Source: Ruminococcaceae bacterium P7 (lineage in GTDB: Bacteria; Bacillota; Clostridia; Oscillospirales; Acutalibacteraceae). Taken from it: a stretch of 64,000 nucleotides of DNA. Made by a program: the position numbers and the translations under genes. Position 1 is the first letter of the stretch, and each line of letters begins with the position of its first letter. A model generated the notes under the pieces. It did no database searches and was not told the origin of the DNA. It worked only from the letters and a program-made list of their open reading frames with translations. The DNA lies in the NCBI GenBank assembly GCA_900100595.1, contig FMUA01000009.1, positions 23,071 through 87,070 of the forward strand. Direction: 5' to 3'. Shown one piece after another: positions 15,769 to 24,616 of this stretch.

Positions 15769-16527
15769 ATGATTTTTCATACATTCGGGGATGATCATAA
15801 CCCGGCTATACTGCTCATACACGGAGTTCTCACACCGTGGCAGATATGGGAGGATGCGATCAGGCAATTTTCTAAAGAATCCTGTGTTATAGTGCCTGCT
15901 CTTGACGCACACACAGAAGAAGAACAGTCTGTTTTTGAGTCTGTTGATAAGGAAGTTTTGCTGATCGAAGAACATATCATCGGAAATCATGGAGGAAAGG
16001 TTTCTATGGTCTGCGGTCTTTCCATGGGCGGTCTGATCGCTGCAAAGCTGGCAGCCAAAGGCAGCATAGAAATAGAAACGCTTGTTCTTGACGGCGCTCC
16101 GCTGATAAAAGTACCGGGAATAGCCACAAGGATAATGCAAAGCACTTATCTCAGCATCATCCGCCGTTCTCAAAAAAGAGAGCCTAAAATCATCAAAAGC
16201 TTCAAAAAGACTTTTCTCCCTGAAAAACACCTTGATTCCTATCTAAAGATAGCCGACAATATGACGGATGAATCTATCCGCAATATGATCGGAAGTGTTT
16301 GTAAGGGCTTTGATTTTGTATCATACAGCCCTGATATGAAAATTTTGTTTATGCACGGCACAAAGGGGAATGAAGCCATTTCCGAAAAAGCAGCCAAAAA
16401 GCTGAAAAAAATGAATCCTCAGACAAAGATCAGATGCTACAAAAACTACGCGCACGCACAGCTCGCCTGCTTTGAGCCGCACAAATGGATAAACGAGGTC
16501 ACGGATTTTAAAGACTCTGTTTTTTAA
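15769..16527 (+). CDS. Alpha/beta hydrolase
   Basis: 252 residues. The oxyanion strand ILLIHGVLTPW is followed by the nucleophile elbow GLSMGG (Ser85), and a C-terminal His lies in NYAHAQLACFEP. The usual acid position near ILFMHGTKGNE is not a clear Asp, so the catalytic acid is uncertain. It is a cytoplasmic single-domain enzyme without a signal peptide. It closes the PadR/DUF2812 operon, so its expression probably follows PadR 2. Esterase or thioesterase activity is the general expectation. Confidence 0.78.
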   Translation: MIFHTFGDDHNPAILLIHGVLTPWQIWEDAIRQFSKESCVIVPALDAHTEEEQSVFESVDKEVLLIEEHIIGNHGGKVSMVCGLSMGGLIAAKLAAKGSIEIETLVLDGAPLIKVPGIATRIMQSTYLSIIRRSQKREPKIIKSFKKTFLPEKHLDSYLKIADNMTDESIRNMIGSVCKGFDFVSYSPDMKILFMHGTKGNEAISEKAAKKLKKMNPQTKIRCYKNYAHAQLACFEPHKWINEVTDFKDSVF

Positions 16528-16560
16528 CTAAAAGCACTGACTTGCGTATAAAAAATTTCA

Positions 16561-16629
16561 GCCGCCAAGCGAGTTAATTCCTACTTGGCGGCGTTTGCTG
16601 TTGTTTAATCTTCAGATTAGTGATAGAAT
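16561..16629 (+). terminator. GCCGCCAAG hairpin plus orphan promoter, copy 4
   Basis: Arms 16561-16569 and 16584-16592, then GTTTG. TTGTTT (16601-16606), 17 bp, TAGAAT (16624-16629) follow as in copies 1 and 2. No plus-strand gene lies downstream; the next gene is on the minus strand. The promoter therefore looks orphaned, as if its gene had been lost. Confidence 0.7.
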
Positions 16630-16721
16630 GTTTCTTCAGTTATGTTCAATTTAGCTTTCATTATTTAGGAATATCAACTGCACGATCACTATCGCATAAT
16701 AATTCTTTAAGAGAATTTAAT

Positions 16722-17354
16722 TCATATAACGATATTCTTCACGGATATAATCGCAAGAGGTAAATACATAAAAATCAAATTGAATCTTTGCCACAGCCCC
16801 TCGCTGGAAATGATTGTATCTGCAAACTTTTCTTTATCTGACATTACAAATAAAGAAAAGAAAGTTATTGCTAAAACAAAACAGATCACGCTTATAACGC
16901 CAATAAGCATTTCTCCGTTAATAAATGAAAGCAATGCTATCAGCAGCGGTACGAAGAGAAATAGCGTAAATCCAATTACAGAACCTACACCGTGTATTTT
17001 AGATGATGTAGTTGATTCGCTCTTTGTTTTGTTTACGCTAAAAAACGCAGTAAAAATACAAGCTCCTACTGCAAATACTGTAATAATAATCATCAGCACT
17101 ATTGTCATCCATACAGAAACTGATCGATAATGATTATATAACGCCGGAAGTGAAAACAAAAAGAAAAAACCTTCTAAAAACATCCAACAATTAAATGGTA
17201 GCTTAACCGGACTTTGCGGATTCCCTAAAACGCTAATTGACATTTTTATACTATTATAGTCTTTGTAAAAACAAGAAAGAATAGTTGAAAAAAGCAAATC
17301 TCCTATCACTGCAATCAATAAGGCATACCAACCATATAAAACTAAAAACTCCAT
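16722..17354 (-). CDS. DUF998-like six-helix membrane protein
   Basis: 210 residues with six hydrophobic segments. The phrase YNSIKMSISVLGNPQSP after the first helix is a mark of the DUF998 family, whose members are bacterial membrane proteins of unknown role. It lies 107 bp beyond the histidine kinase gene on the same strand, so it may be read from that operon or from its own promoter. No catalytic motif is visible. Confidence 0.65.
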   Translation of the reverse strand: MEFLVLYGWYALLIAVIGDLLFSTILSCFYKDYNSIKMSISVLGNPQSPVKLPFNCWMFLEGFFFLFSLPALYNHYRSVSVWMTIVLMIIITVFAVGACIFTAFFSVNKTKSESTTSSKIHGVGSVIGFTLFLFVPLLIALLSFINGEMLIGVISVICFVLAITFFSLFVMSDKEKFADTIISSEGLWQRFNLIFMYLPLAIISVKNIVI

Positions 17355-17461
17355 TTCTACATCCCCAAAACGTCATATACTGTATTCTCTGTAATAATGA
17401 TACCAGATTCTTCTTATCTTGTCCACAAACCTCCGCACAAATATTTCTACGGCATTGTGTT

Positions 17462-18685
17462 TTATGAAATATCAAAAACGGTCGTAACAATCATCTCTTC
17501 ATCTTGAATCTCGGCGAAAATGTCGCCGTTCATTTTGCGCATCAGGGTGCGGCAGATGTACAGTCCTAAGCCGCTGCCGCTGTTACTACCCGTATTGGAG
17601 CCGCGCCAAAAGCTGTCGAAGATGTGCGGCAGCTCGTTTTTGCTGAGTGTGCAGCCGCTGTTGCGGATATGGATGAGCTGACAATCATCCTCCCTTGAAA
17701 ACGCAATGCGTATTCTCTTGCCGTCGCCGTACTTGACGGCGTTTTCGATAATGTTTTGCAGCACTTCAATGCTTCTCTCCAAATCGCCGGAGAGAATATG
17801 GTCGGAAAAAGCGTCTACAGCGAAGTCGACTTTCAGCAGGCTGAGCTTATCGGTGTAAAACGCCTTGATTTTGTCGATTAGCGCCGACAGATAAAACTCG
17901 CCGTTGTTTACCTCTAAATTCAAAAAATCCTCGCTTGAAGTTTTTACAATGCCGTCTACATAGCCGCGGATATCCTCACATTTTTCCGTAATGCCCACGG
18001 CAACCTCTTTCTTTTTTTGTTCGTCCTTGTACAAGCCCTTTTCAAGTGCTTTTGCGTACAACTCGATTACACCGAGAGGCGTTTTGATATCGTGCGAGAG
18101 CGAGAGCACCATCGTTTTGTTCTGCTTTTGCAGGGCAAGCTCGGCGGATCTTTGACTTTCCAGCTTCTCACGCAGCAGATCAAGTCCCCATAGGAATTTG
18201 CCGAAATATTTACTTTTGCTGTCCTTTAGCGGCGTTGTCAGATTTCCCTTTGCAAGCTCCGTAGGATAAGCGCTGATTTTCTCAAACGGACGGATGATCC
18301 TGATAAACAGAAACAAAAGCAGCAGCAGGACAAATGCCGCAGTCACGCCAAAGCAGATGTTAAAGGACGTTATCGCCGAGGTATTGTCGGCTTGGTAGGA
18401 ATAATCAAAGCGGTAGAGCTTTCCGCCGATCTCCTTGACAAGATAGTCGCTGTCGCCGCTTTGAAAGCCGTTTTCCTGAATCTCCACGTTTTTGATATAA
18501 CTGTAATCGTTGAGAGAGTATGGCTCTCTGTTTTCGATTCTTGCGGCGATCCTTTCCGCTTCAACACGATAAGGGCGACCAGCGTCGCCCTTATTCTCGT
18601 TATGTAAAATGATATTTGCGCCCGTATAAATCACTGCAAGGACAGCGATGACCGCAACTGCCAACTTGATAAAGCTTTTCATCAT
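17462..18685 (-). CDS. Sensor histidine kinase
   Basis: 407 residues. An N-terminal helix (7-28), an extracellular segment of about 75 residues, a second helix (108-130) and a HAMP-like linker lead to the HisKA box LSHDIKTPLG with His198, the N box IENAVKYG, and the G boxes DSFWRG and SGSGLGLYI. It starts 1 bp after the response regulator stop. With the regulator and the ABC genes above it forms a four-gene minus-strand operon, a layout typical of peptide-antibiotic sensing modules. Confidence 0.92.
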   Translation of the reverse strand: MMKSFIKLAVAVIAVLAVIYTGANIILHNENKGDAGRPYRVEAERIAARIENREPYSLNDYSYIKNVEIQENGFQSGDSDYLVKEIGGKLYRFDYSYQADNTSAITSFNICFGVTAAFVLLLLLFLFIRIIRPFEKISAYPTELAKGNLTTPLKDSKSKYFGKFLWGLDLLREKLESQRSAELALQKQNKTMVLSLSHDIKTPLGVIELYAKALEKGLYKDEQKKKEVAVGITEKCEDIRGYVDGIVKTSSEDFLNLEVNNGEFYLSALIDKIKAFYTDKLSLLKVDFAVDAFSDHILSGDLERSIEVLQNIIENAVKYGDGKRIRIAFSREDDCQLIHIRNSGCTLSKNELPHIFDSFWRGSNTGSNSGSGLGLYICRTLMRKMNGDIFAEIQDEEMIVTTVFDIS

Positions 18686-19351
18686 TTACCTCTCGTAGCG
18701 GTAGCCCACGCCCCAGACCGTCACAATATGCTTCGGTTTTTTGGGATCGGCTTCGATTTTCTGACGTAGCCACTTGATGTGTACCGTCAGCGTTTGCGGC
18801 TCGGAAAAGCTGTCAAAGCCCCAGATCTGATTGAACAGATAGTCCTTGCTAAGCGTTTTGCCGCTGTTTTCCGCTAAAAGCAACAGCAAATCAAATTCCT
18901 TTTGTGTCAGGTCAAGAGGTGTGCTTTCTTTGAACGCGATCCGCTTGCTCTTGTCGATTTTCAAAAAGCCGTCGGAGATCACATCGCTCTGATAGCGCCG
19001 CGTGAAGATTCCTTTGATTTTGGCAAGCAGAATGTCAATATCGTAAGGCTTTTCGATGTAATCGTCTGCGCCGAGGATCAAGCCGTTGAGCTTGTCATCC
19101 TTCTCGTTTTTGGCGCTGACAATGATGATCGGAGTGTTGGCGGTCTCACGTATCTTTCGGCAAATCCCGAAGCCGTCAAGCCCCGGCAGCATAATATCGA
19201 GAATGACAAGCCTTGCGCCGTCTTTGCCAAAGGCAGACAAGGCGCTCTCACCGTCCGCACAGTGCCGCACGGAATAGCCCTCCGCTTCCAGAAAGTCACA
19301 TAAAAGCGTTGCCATTTCAAGATGATCCTCAACTACAAGAATGTCGATCAT
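18686..19351 (-). CDS. OmpR-family response regulator
   Basis: 221 residues. The receiver has the acidic pair EDH at the N-terminus, phospho-acceptor Asp52 in VILDIMLPG, the Thr/Ser position in IIIVSAK and Lys in EKPYD. The C-terminal winged helix (LTQKEFDLLLLLAENSG, then TLTVHIKWLRQKIE, then VWGVGYRYE) is of OmpR/PhoB type. It sits between the ABC ATPase and the kinase and presumably controls this operon. Confidence 0.95.
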   Translation of the reverse strand: MIDILVVEDHLEMATLLCDFLEAEGYSVRHCADGESALSAFGKDGARLVILDIMLPGLDGFGICRKIRETANTPIIIVSAKNEKDDKLNGLILGADDYIEKPYDIDILLAKIKGIFTRRYQSDVISDGFLKIDKSKRIAFKESTPLDLTQKEFDLLLLLAENSGKTLSKDYLFNQIWGFDSFSEPQTLTVHIKWLRQKIEADPKKPKHIVTVWGVGYRYER

Positions 19352-19373
19352 TATTTCTCACTCCAAAACCAGA

Positions 19374-20129
19374 CTACCAACCCTGCTCCATAAGCCAGTT
19401 GTTCAGGGCTCGTTCTCTTGTTCTTTCGTCTTTTCCGATTAAATTATACTCTCCCTGAATGTTTCCGTCAACTATATAAAGCACCCTTGAGCATTTTGCG
19501 GCTACCTTTGCGTCGTGGGTAACGAGCATAATGGTCGTGCCATCCGCGTTTATCTTGCACAGCTCTTCCATTACCTCGTTGGAGCTTTGGCGGTTGAGCG
19601 CGCCTGTCGGCTCATCGGCAAAAATCATCTTGGGAGCGTTGATCATACTGCGGCAGATACACGCCCTTTGAAGCTGACCGCCCGAAACCTCGTTTATATC
19701 GTTGTCGGCGATCTCGATGATCCCGAGACTGCGCATCAGCTCCTTGCCGCGTTCAAGCTTTTCCTTTGCGGAAAGCGTGTTTGCCTTTGACTGTCGAGCA
19801 GGGAGAATGATATTGTCGAGCACGCTCAGATTTTTGAGCATATACATCTGCTGGAAGATAAAACCCATTTCGTCGAGCCGCAGCGCCGCAAGCTCGTTTG
19901 GCTTCAGCGCAGAAATATCCTTGCCTCCGAACAGAACCGTTCCTGCCGTCATGCTGTCCATTCCCGAAACGGTGTAGAGCAGCGTGGATTTGCCTGAGCC
20001 GGACGGTCCCATTACCGCTACCATATCGCCCTCGTCAACCGAAAAGTTGACATTGCGCAGCACGTTGTTTTGTCTTTTGTTGGTGATATATGTTTTACAA
20101 AGGTCGGTTACTTCTAAAATTTTTGCCAT
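19374..20129 (-). CDS. ABC transporter ATP-binding protein, antimicrobial-peptide type
   Basis: 251 residues with Walker A GPSGSGKST, Q-loop FIFQQMYML, signature VSGGQLQRA, Walker B IFADEPTGAL and MLVTHDA. Signature VSGGQ and the neighbours point to the BceA/VanX-operon-like group that partners a large FtsX permease and a two-component system. It lies 10 bp after the permease gene in the same operon. Confidence 0.92.
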   Translation of the reverse strand: MAKILEVTDLCKTYITNKRQNNVLRNVNFSVDEGDMVAVMGPSGSGKSTLLYTVSGMDSMTAGTVLFGGKDISALKPNELAALRLDEMGFIFQQMYMLKNLSVLDNIILPARQSKANTLSAKEKLERGKELMRSLGIIEIADNDINEVSGGQLQRACICRSMINAPKMIFADEPTGALNRQSSNEVMEELCKINADGTTIMLVTHDAKVAAKCSRVLYIVDGNIQGEYNLIGKDERTRERALNNWLMEQGW

Positions 20130-20139
20130 GATAATGCTC

Positions 20140-22509
20140 CTATTCTACAGAATTGATTTCGTTCGAATTGACCTTGCGAATCGAAAGCGCGGTCAAAAAT
20201 ACGCTGAACACTGTCGCGGCAAGGATAACCGCCGGATAGATAACGAAGGTTTTTAATGCATCCATATCAAAGATAATATTCTTAGCGCCCATCATTTGGA
20301 AAATGCCGCCTGTCGTCAGCTTGCCTATAGGATCGGCGAGCGCAACCGAGAGCAGAACAGCCGCTATCATGACAATGGCGATTCTTAAGGTCTGCCACAG
20401 GATAATGGAACGGTTCTTGAAGCCGATCGCTTTCAGCATGGCGATCTCGCCGCGCTCCTTGGTGAGGAAGCTCTTTTCCATCAGTACCGCTACTAAAATA
20501 TCGATCAGAATGATGACAGGCAGCAGCAGCCCTGTTACTCCGTCCATCATACCGCCGACTCCGCCGACGCAGTAATCAACATAATCGCCCGCGTTCATCA
20601 CCTTGTCGTCGGGGTACATCTCCCTAAGAGCTTCTATTCTTTTTACAAGCTCGCCGGTGCTTGGGTTATCGTGAAAACGTATCTGTAAATCGTTTAAACC
20701 GACAAGGTTTTGAAAGCTGTAGGTCTGACCCGGATACATACGTATGTTATTGCCCAAGGACATCATCGTTTGGTAAACAGCCGTGATCATACATTCTGTT
20801 TCGCCATCAGGCGTTTTGACTGTGACGGTATCGCCGATTTGTGCGCCCAATTTATCGGCGACAATGTAGGACATAGCTATCTCGTTTTTGTTCTGCGGCG
20901 CGGTTCCTTCCAGATACATATACTCGTCGGGGATCATATTGATTCCCTCCACGCCGTTAGTTTTCAACTTTGTATCACCTTTGGTGACGATAACGGTTGT
21001 AATAACTTCCACAAAGCAATCCGCTTCCCAACCCTTTTCCGAAAGGTCGGATTCTATCTCAGATATTTTTTGGTTCAACTTTTCTCTGCCGTCCGCAACC
21101 ATGTATTTTTCGATCGAGCCCGATTCCACAAGTGCCGCGTCACACTGAGCCATATTTATCCAGTTGAGCATCTTGCTGCTCGTCATCGTTGAGGAAATAT
21201 TCAGACCGACCATCAGCATAGAGATTCCGACGAAGAAAGTGAACAGCATTATCAAGAACCGCTTGGGACTGCTGAGAATATCGTTGACCGCCATAAAGAA
21301 CACAGGGCGCACGGGCTTTTTGCCCAATTTGAAAACACCCTTTTTCTTGTATCGCTCGCCTGTTGTTCCGCTGCGAACAGCGTCAACAGGCGTGAATTTT
21401 TTAACTTTGCGCGTGCTGAGATAACAAAACAGCACGATAATACACACGACCGCCGCCGCGCAAATAATTCCCAGCAAAAGGCTGTTGCCGTTCTCCATCA
21501 CGATGCTCTGCGATACCATTTTAAGCAGCATACTGCCGAACGGGAATGACAGTGTCAAACCGATGGTTGCGCCTAAAACGGAAATCGCCAGATATTTCAC
21601 CAGATACAACGAGCGGATCTTTCCGTCGGGAATACCGATCGCCTTCATTATGCCGATTTGTCGAAATTCCTCACTGAGCGTAAAACTGATAGTAAAGCGC
21701 AAGATTACGACCGCAATCAAAATCAGCGCAATGCTGACCACGAGCAGAACCCCGGCGATGACCATTTCCAAAATATAAGTAAACTGTAGCATGGATCGGT
21801 CTAAACTGAACGCTATCGCGTCGCAATCGTTCAATGCTTTTTCAAGCGCGGGAATGTCGTTGGTATCAATGAAGCTGAGATAAAACAGATACGGCTCGAG
21901 AGGTTCGGCTTTTTCAAACGCCTTGTACTCGTTTTCGGAAATCAAAAACCTTGCATTTCCCATCATTCTTGATCCGAGCACCGCGTCCTTGAGCGTGTCC
22001 TTGACCGTAAAGGTGCGCGTGACATCCGCTACGGTAAGCTCGACCTTGTCGCCGACCTTGGCATTGCTGTTGTCAAGAAGAAACTGACGGACATACACCT
22101 CGCCGTCGGCAACCTCGGTGATCTCATTATCGCTGCCGTCAAAGTACCTTTGTATTTGATGAGACAGACAGCACACCAGACTGGTGTTAGCGTTCTGGCT
22201 GTCCTTTTCCTTTGCGTGTCCGACGAACTTGTGATTCGAGAGGAAAATACATTCCTCCTGCTTAAAGTCCGTCACGCCCTCGGCGTTCTTGACCGCGTCG
22301 GCAGCCTTTACGGTTCCTCCGCTTCGCTCAAAAACAGTATAGTCGCCGACTCCCGCCTTGTCAAAAAAGCTGTCGAGCGAGCCTGTCACCGCTGTCAGAT
22401 TCATCACGCTTGAAGAAATGAACATCACCGACAATATCACGAAAAGCAATATGATAAGGTTCATTGTCTTTTTGCGTTTAAGGTCGCGTTTTAAGATGTC
22501 AAAAAACAT
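20140..22509 (-). CDS. Large FtsX-type ABC permease
   Basis: 789 residues. After a first helix (18-40) comes an extracellular domain of about 200 residues. A three-helix FtsX core follows (EEFRQIGIMKAIGIPDGKIR), then a central pair, a second extracellular domain, and a second core (KERGEIAMLKAIGFKNRSI). This is the long two-core permease that works with the ATPase behind it. It is the first gene of the operon, before the ATPase, response regulator and kinase, the reverse of the common regulator-first order. Likely substrates are antimicrobial peptides or lipids; not provable here. Confidence 0.88.
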   Translation of the reverse strand: MFFDILKRDLKRKKTMNLIILLFVILSVMFISSSVMNLTAVTGSLDSFFDKAGVGDYTVFERSGGTVKAADAVKNAEGVTDFKQEECIFLSNHKFVGHAKEKDSQNANTSLVCCLSHQIQRYFDGSDNEITEVADGEVYVRQFLLDNSNAKVGDKVELTVADVTRTFTVKDTLKDAVLGSRMMGNARFLISENEYKAFEKAEPLEPYLFYLSFIDTNDIPALEKALNDCDAIAFSLDRSMLQFTYILEMVIAGVLLVVSIALILIAVVILRFTISFTLSEEFRQIGIMKAIGIPDGKIRSLYLVKYLAISVLGATIGLTLSFPFGSMLLKMVSQSIVMENGNSLLLGIICAAAVVCIIVLFCYLSTRKVKKFTPVDAVRSGTTGERYKKKGVFKLGKKPVRPVFFMAVNDILSSPKRFLIMLFTFFVGISMLMVGLNISSTMTSSKMLNWINMAQCDAALVESGSIEKYMVADGREKLNQKISEIESDLSEKGWEADCFVEVITTVIVTKGDTKLKTNGVEGINMIPDEYMYLEGTAPQNKNEIAMSYIVADKLGAQIGDTVTVKTPDGETECMITAVYQTMMSLGNNIRMYPGQTYSFQNLVGLNDLQIRFHDNPSTGELVKRIEALREMYPDDKVMNAGDYVDYCVGGVGGMMDGVTGLLLPVIILIDILVAVLMEKSFLTKERGEIAMLKAIGFKNRSIILWQTLRIAIVMIAAVLLSVALADPIGKLTTGGIFQMMGAKNIIFDMDALKTFVIYPAVILAATVFSVFLTALSIRKVNSNEINSVE

Positions 22510-22538
22510 ATGCCTTCTCCTTTTCTGCCTTTTATTGT

Positions 22539-22559
22539 ATCACAAAATCCGCTTTTGTG
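22539..22559 (-). promoter_or_regulatory. Inverted repeat in the promoter of the ABC/two-component operon
   Basis: TCACAAAA (22539-22546) and TTTTGTGA (22552-22559) flank 5 bp. On the minus strand this sits just upstream of a -10-like TACAAT and of the ribosome site AAAGGAGA. It is a candidate response-regulator site. Confidence 0.5.
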
Positions 22560-22689
22560 AAGCTTGCAGATCAAGTATAGCGGAGAAATTATTAAATAAT
22601 CCTTAAATGAAAAATGAATTTGAAATTATTTTAGTGAACGGCAGTACAAATAAGCGCTTTAATTTTTCAAAAGTTTAATCGGAAAATTT

Positions 22690-22975
22690 AAAGTCAAGTT
22701 ACATGAGGCTTCTCAACCAAGGGGGTAGTTTACCCTTTTTGAAGTTGAGGAAATAGCCTTGTGTGACTTGGCTTTTTGTCGTGTCAAAATACAACTGAAT
22801 GACCGTCCGAATGGGATACGATATTGCGATGACCGCAAGCGAGCGATACGACGCACCGGTGAAATTCCGGCGCAGGAACTGCATTCGGGTAAAACGGCAA
22901 ACCCATACGAAACAATAACTTTTGTGTTGTTTCGTAAACCCATCGCTCGTTGTCGCTTGCGCTAAACTGAGCGGG
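22690..22975. other. Structured GC-richer intergenic segment
   Basis: No believable gene lies in 22510-23098. This segment folds well: GGGTA/TACCC within CTCAAC/GTTGAG near 22715-22750, ACGAAACAA/TTGTTTCGT near 22907-22932, and CGCAAGCGA near 22832 pairing with TCGCTTGCG near 22955. Short frames on both strands have no ribosome sites. It may be a repeat element or an RNA; I cannot name a family. Confidence 0.45.
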
Positions 22976-23051
22976 GAACTATTAATAAAAAATCGTCACC
23001 GTAAAGCGTGAGGCTCTTAACGGAAAAATAAAAATCGAATAGGATAACAAA

Positions 23052-23088
23052 AATTGCTATAGATTCCCATAACGAATCTATAGCAATT
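23052..23088 (-). terminator. Terminator of the sigma/anti-sigma operon 1
   Basis: A perfect 15-bp stem (23052-23066/23074-23088, outer bases AATTGCTATAG) with a 7-nt loop. On the minus strand it is followed by TTTTTG, 11 bp past the anti-sigma gene stop. Confidence 0.9.
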
Positions 23089-23098
23089 CTGTTTTCAA

Positions 23099-24019
23099 TT
23101 ATTCAGTTATAGAGTAGGTTACAAACACATCCGTATAATCCTTCAATGCCTTTTCTTCCTCTGTCAGCTGATTAAAGGATTCGGAGTGCGCCGTGCCGAA
23201 ATTGGTAACAGTTGTGCCGATATGAATAGATTGCTTTAGTGCCGTTCCATCATCAAATGTTACTGTGCAGTAAAGAGTATTTCCAATAATTGAATCCAAC
23301 TGCTTTGCCTTAGCTTCAAGGCTTTCATCATCCGGCACAGGCTCAACTGTGCTCTTGCCCACAATTCCGATTGCACAGCCGTCAGGATTCTGGTTGTCGT
23401 AAGCAAGCGTAATGGAGGAATACTTTTTGCCCACATAACTGTTCAATAGTTTCTCCTCCAACGAGTTGGTTTCAACGACGCTTTGACCTTCGTTCTTCAT
23501 CGTAGCTTCAAGTGCTTTCATGTCATCTGCAATATGCGTCTGATCAAACAAGGTGTCAATGCTTTCACTTACTACATCGCCGTCAATAACGGGATTATTG
23601 TCCTTGCGGCAGTGGACGGCAATTGCGTCCTTATCCACGGAATAAGTAACGCTTTTGATATGCTCACCTTTTACGGAAAGAGGAAGGTCTATATAGTATT
23701 CCATTCCGTCGCCCTTCGGAGCTGTACCCATGCCGCCTTCTCCTAATCCGACAGATACGGGATTGTCCTTTGTAATCTCAGCCGCATTGACCGTCATAAC
23801 GAATGAGTTAGCTTTACCGCCGAACAGGTTAAATCCAATGACAGCTCCTGCTGTGACCGCAACGGCAAGTGATGCCGCAACCGCGCCCTTTATCCATTTT
23901 TTCATGTGAATCACTTTCTCCTTTTTTTCAAAGCTTTCTGCTGTTTTCAGCATTTTTTCAACGGCTCCCTCGGGTGCTTTTATTTTGCTGACCGCTTGTG
24001 TGTATCGGTTATGATACAT
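23099..24019 (-). CDS. Anti-sigma-factor-like membrane protein 1
   Basis: 306 residues: about 40 cytoplasmic residues (APEGAVEKMLKTAESFEKK), a helix at about 44-66, and a large extracellular domain with no motif I recognise. It overlaps the ECF sigma gene by 11 bp, the classic arrangement for a membrane anti-sigma factor. The short N-terminus should hold the sigma factor and the outer part should sense the signal. The domain class is inferred from context more than from sequence. Confidence 0.65.
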   Translation of the reverse strand: MYHNRYTQAVSKIKAPEGAVEKMLKTAESFEKKEKVIHMKKWIKGAVAASLAVAVTAGAVIGFNLFGGKANSFVMTVNAAEITKDNPVSVGLGEGGMGTAPKGDGMEYYIDLPLSVKGEHIKSVTYSVDKDAIAVHCRKDNNPVIDGDVVSESIDTLFDQTHIADDMKALEATMKNEGQSVVETNSLEEKLLNSYVGKKYSSITLAYDNQNPDGCAIGIVGKSTVEPVPDDESLEAKAKQLDSIIGNTLYCTVTFDDGTALKQSIHIGTTVTNFGTAHSESFNQLTEEEKALKDYTDVFVTYSITE

Positions 24020-24497
24020 GAGAGTCCTCTCCTTCCGTAAGTAACGCCTTCAGCTTTTTTCTTGCGCGCTGTAAATATGAGCTGACGGTGTTAGGGTTTT
24101 TGCCGAGTATTTTTGCAATTTCCGCAATCGTGTAGGATTCATAATAATAGAGGTAAATAATATTGCGGTAGTCCTTTGGTAGCTGCCGGATTTCCTCCAT
24201 TATTTCTGATTGCTCAGGAGCTACTAAGTGGGTATAGTCCTCCAGAGATTCGCTCCGCCTGCGCCACGCAAGCCTGTGAAGGCTGTTGCATTTATTGATT
24301 GTAACGCGAATCAGCCACGCCTTCAGATGTTCGGAATCTCGCTGCTTGGGACATTTTGTCAGCAGAGAAATACACACGTCCTGTAAAATATCCTCCGCGT
24401 CTGCGATATTACCTAAATTGTGAACGGCAATTCTATATATCATGTCAGAATACTGCCTGATAATTTGTTCTGCTTCTTCGGTACCGAGCTTAGACAT
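24009..24497 (-). CDS. ECF-type RNA polymerase sigma factor 1
   Basis: 162 residues. Region 2 is visible in YSDMIYRIAVHNLGNIADAE, then DILQDVCISL, and region 4 in LPKDYRNIIYLYYYESYTIA, then EIAKILGKNPNTVSSYLQRA. No extra domain is present. It should direct polymerase to a small regulon, normally including its own promoter, and be held by the membrane protein encoded after it. Confidence 0.92.
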   Translation of the reverse strand: MSKLGTEEAEQIIRQYSDMIYRIAVHNLGNIADAEDILQDVCISLLTKCPKQRDSEHLKAWLIRVTINKCNSLHRLAWRRRSESLEDYTHLVAPEQSEIMEEIRQLPKDYRNIIYLYYYESYTIAEIAKILGKNPNTVSSYLQRARKKLKALLTEGEDSHVS

Positions 24498-24616
24498 AAG
24501 AACCTCCTTTCACCTATAACACGTTTGAGAGGGTTGAATTTCGTGCAGAAAAAGTAAAAAAATAGACTAAAATAATGAAATTATCCCCTGCTGCGTTTTG
24601 GCAACAGGGGTAATTT

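Noticed and set aside
11221..16592. Integron attC sites as an explanation of the GCCGCCAAG hairpins
   Set aside because: No paired R-box motifs or integron integrase are visible, and the hairpins end in T-runs like terminators. They are kept as repeats of unknown origin.
22850..22890. Cobalamin-riboswitch-like words CCGGTGAAATTCCGGCGC
   Set aside because: The B12 box and the rest of the core are missing and no cobalamin or transport gene follows in the right direction.
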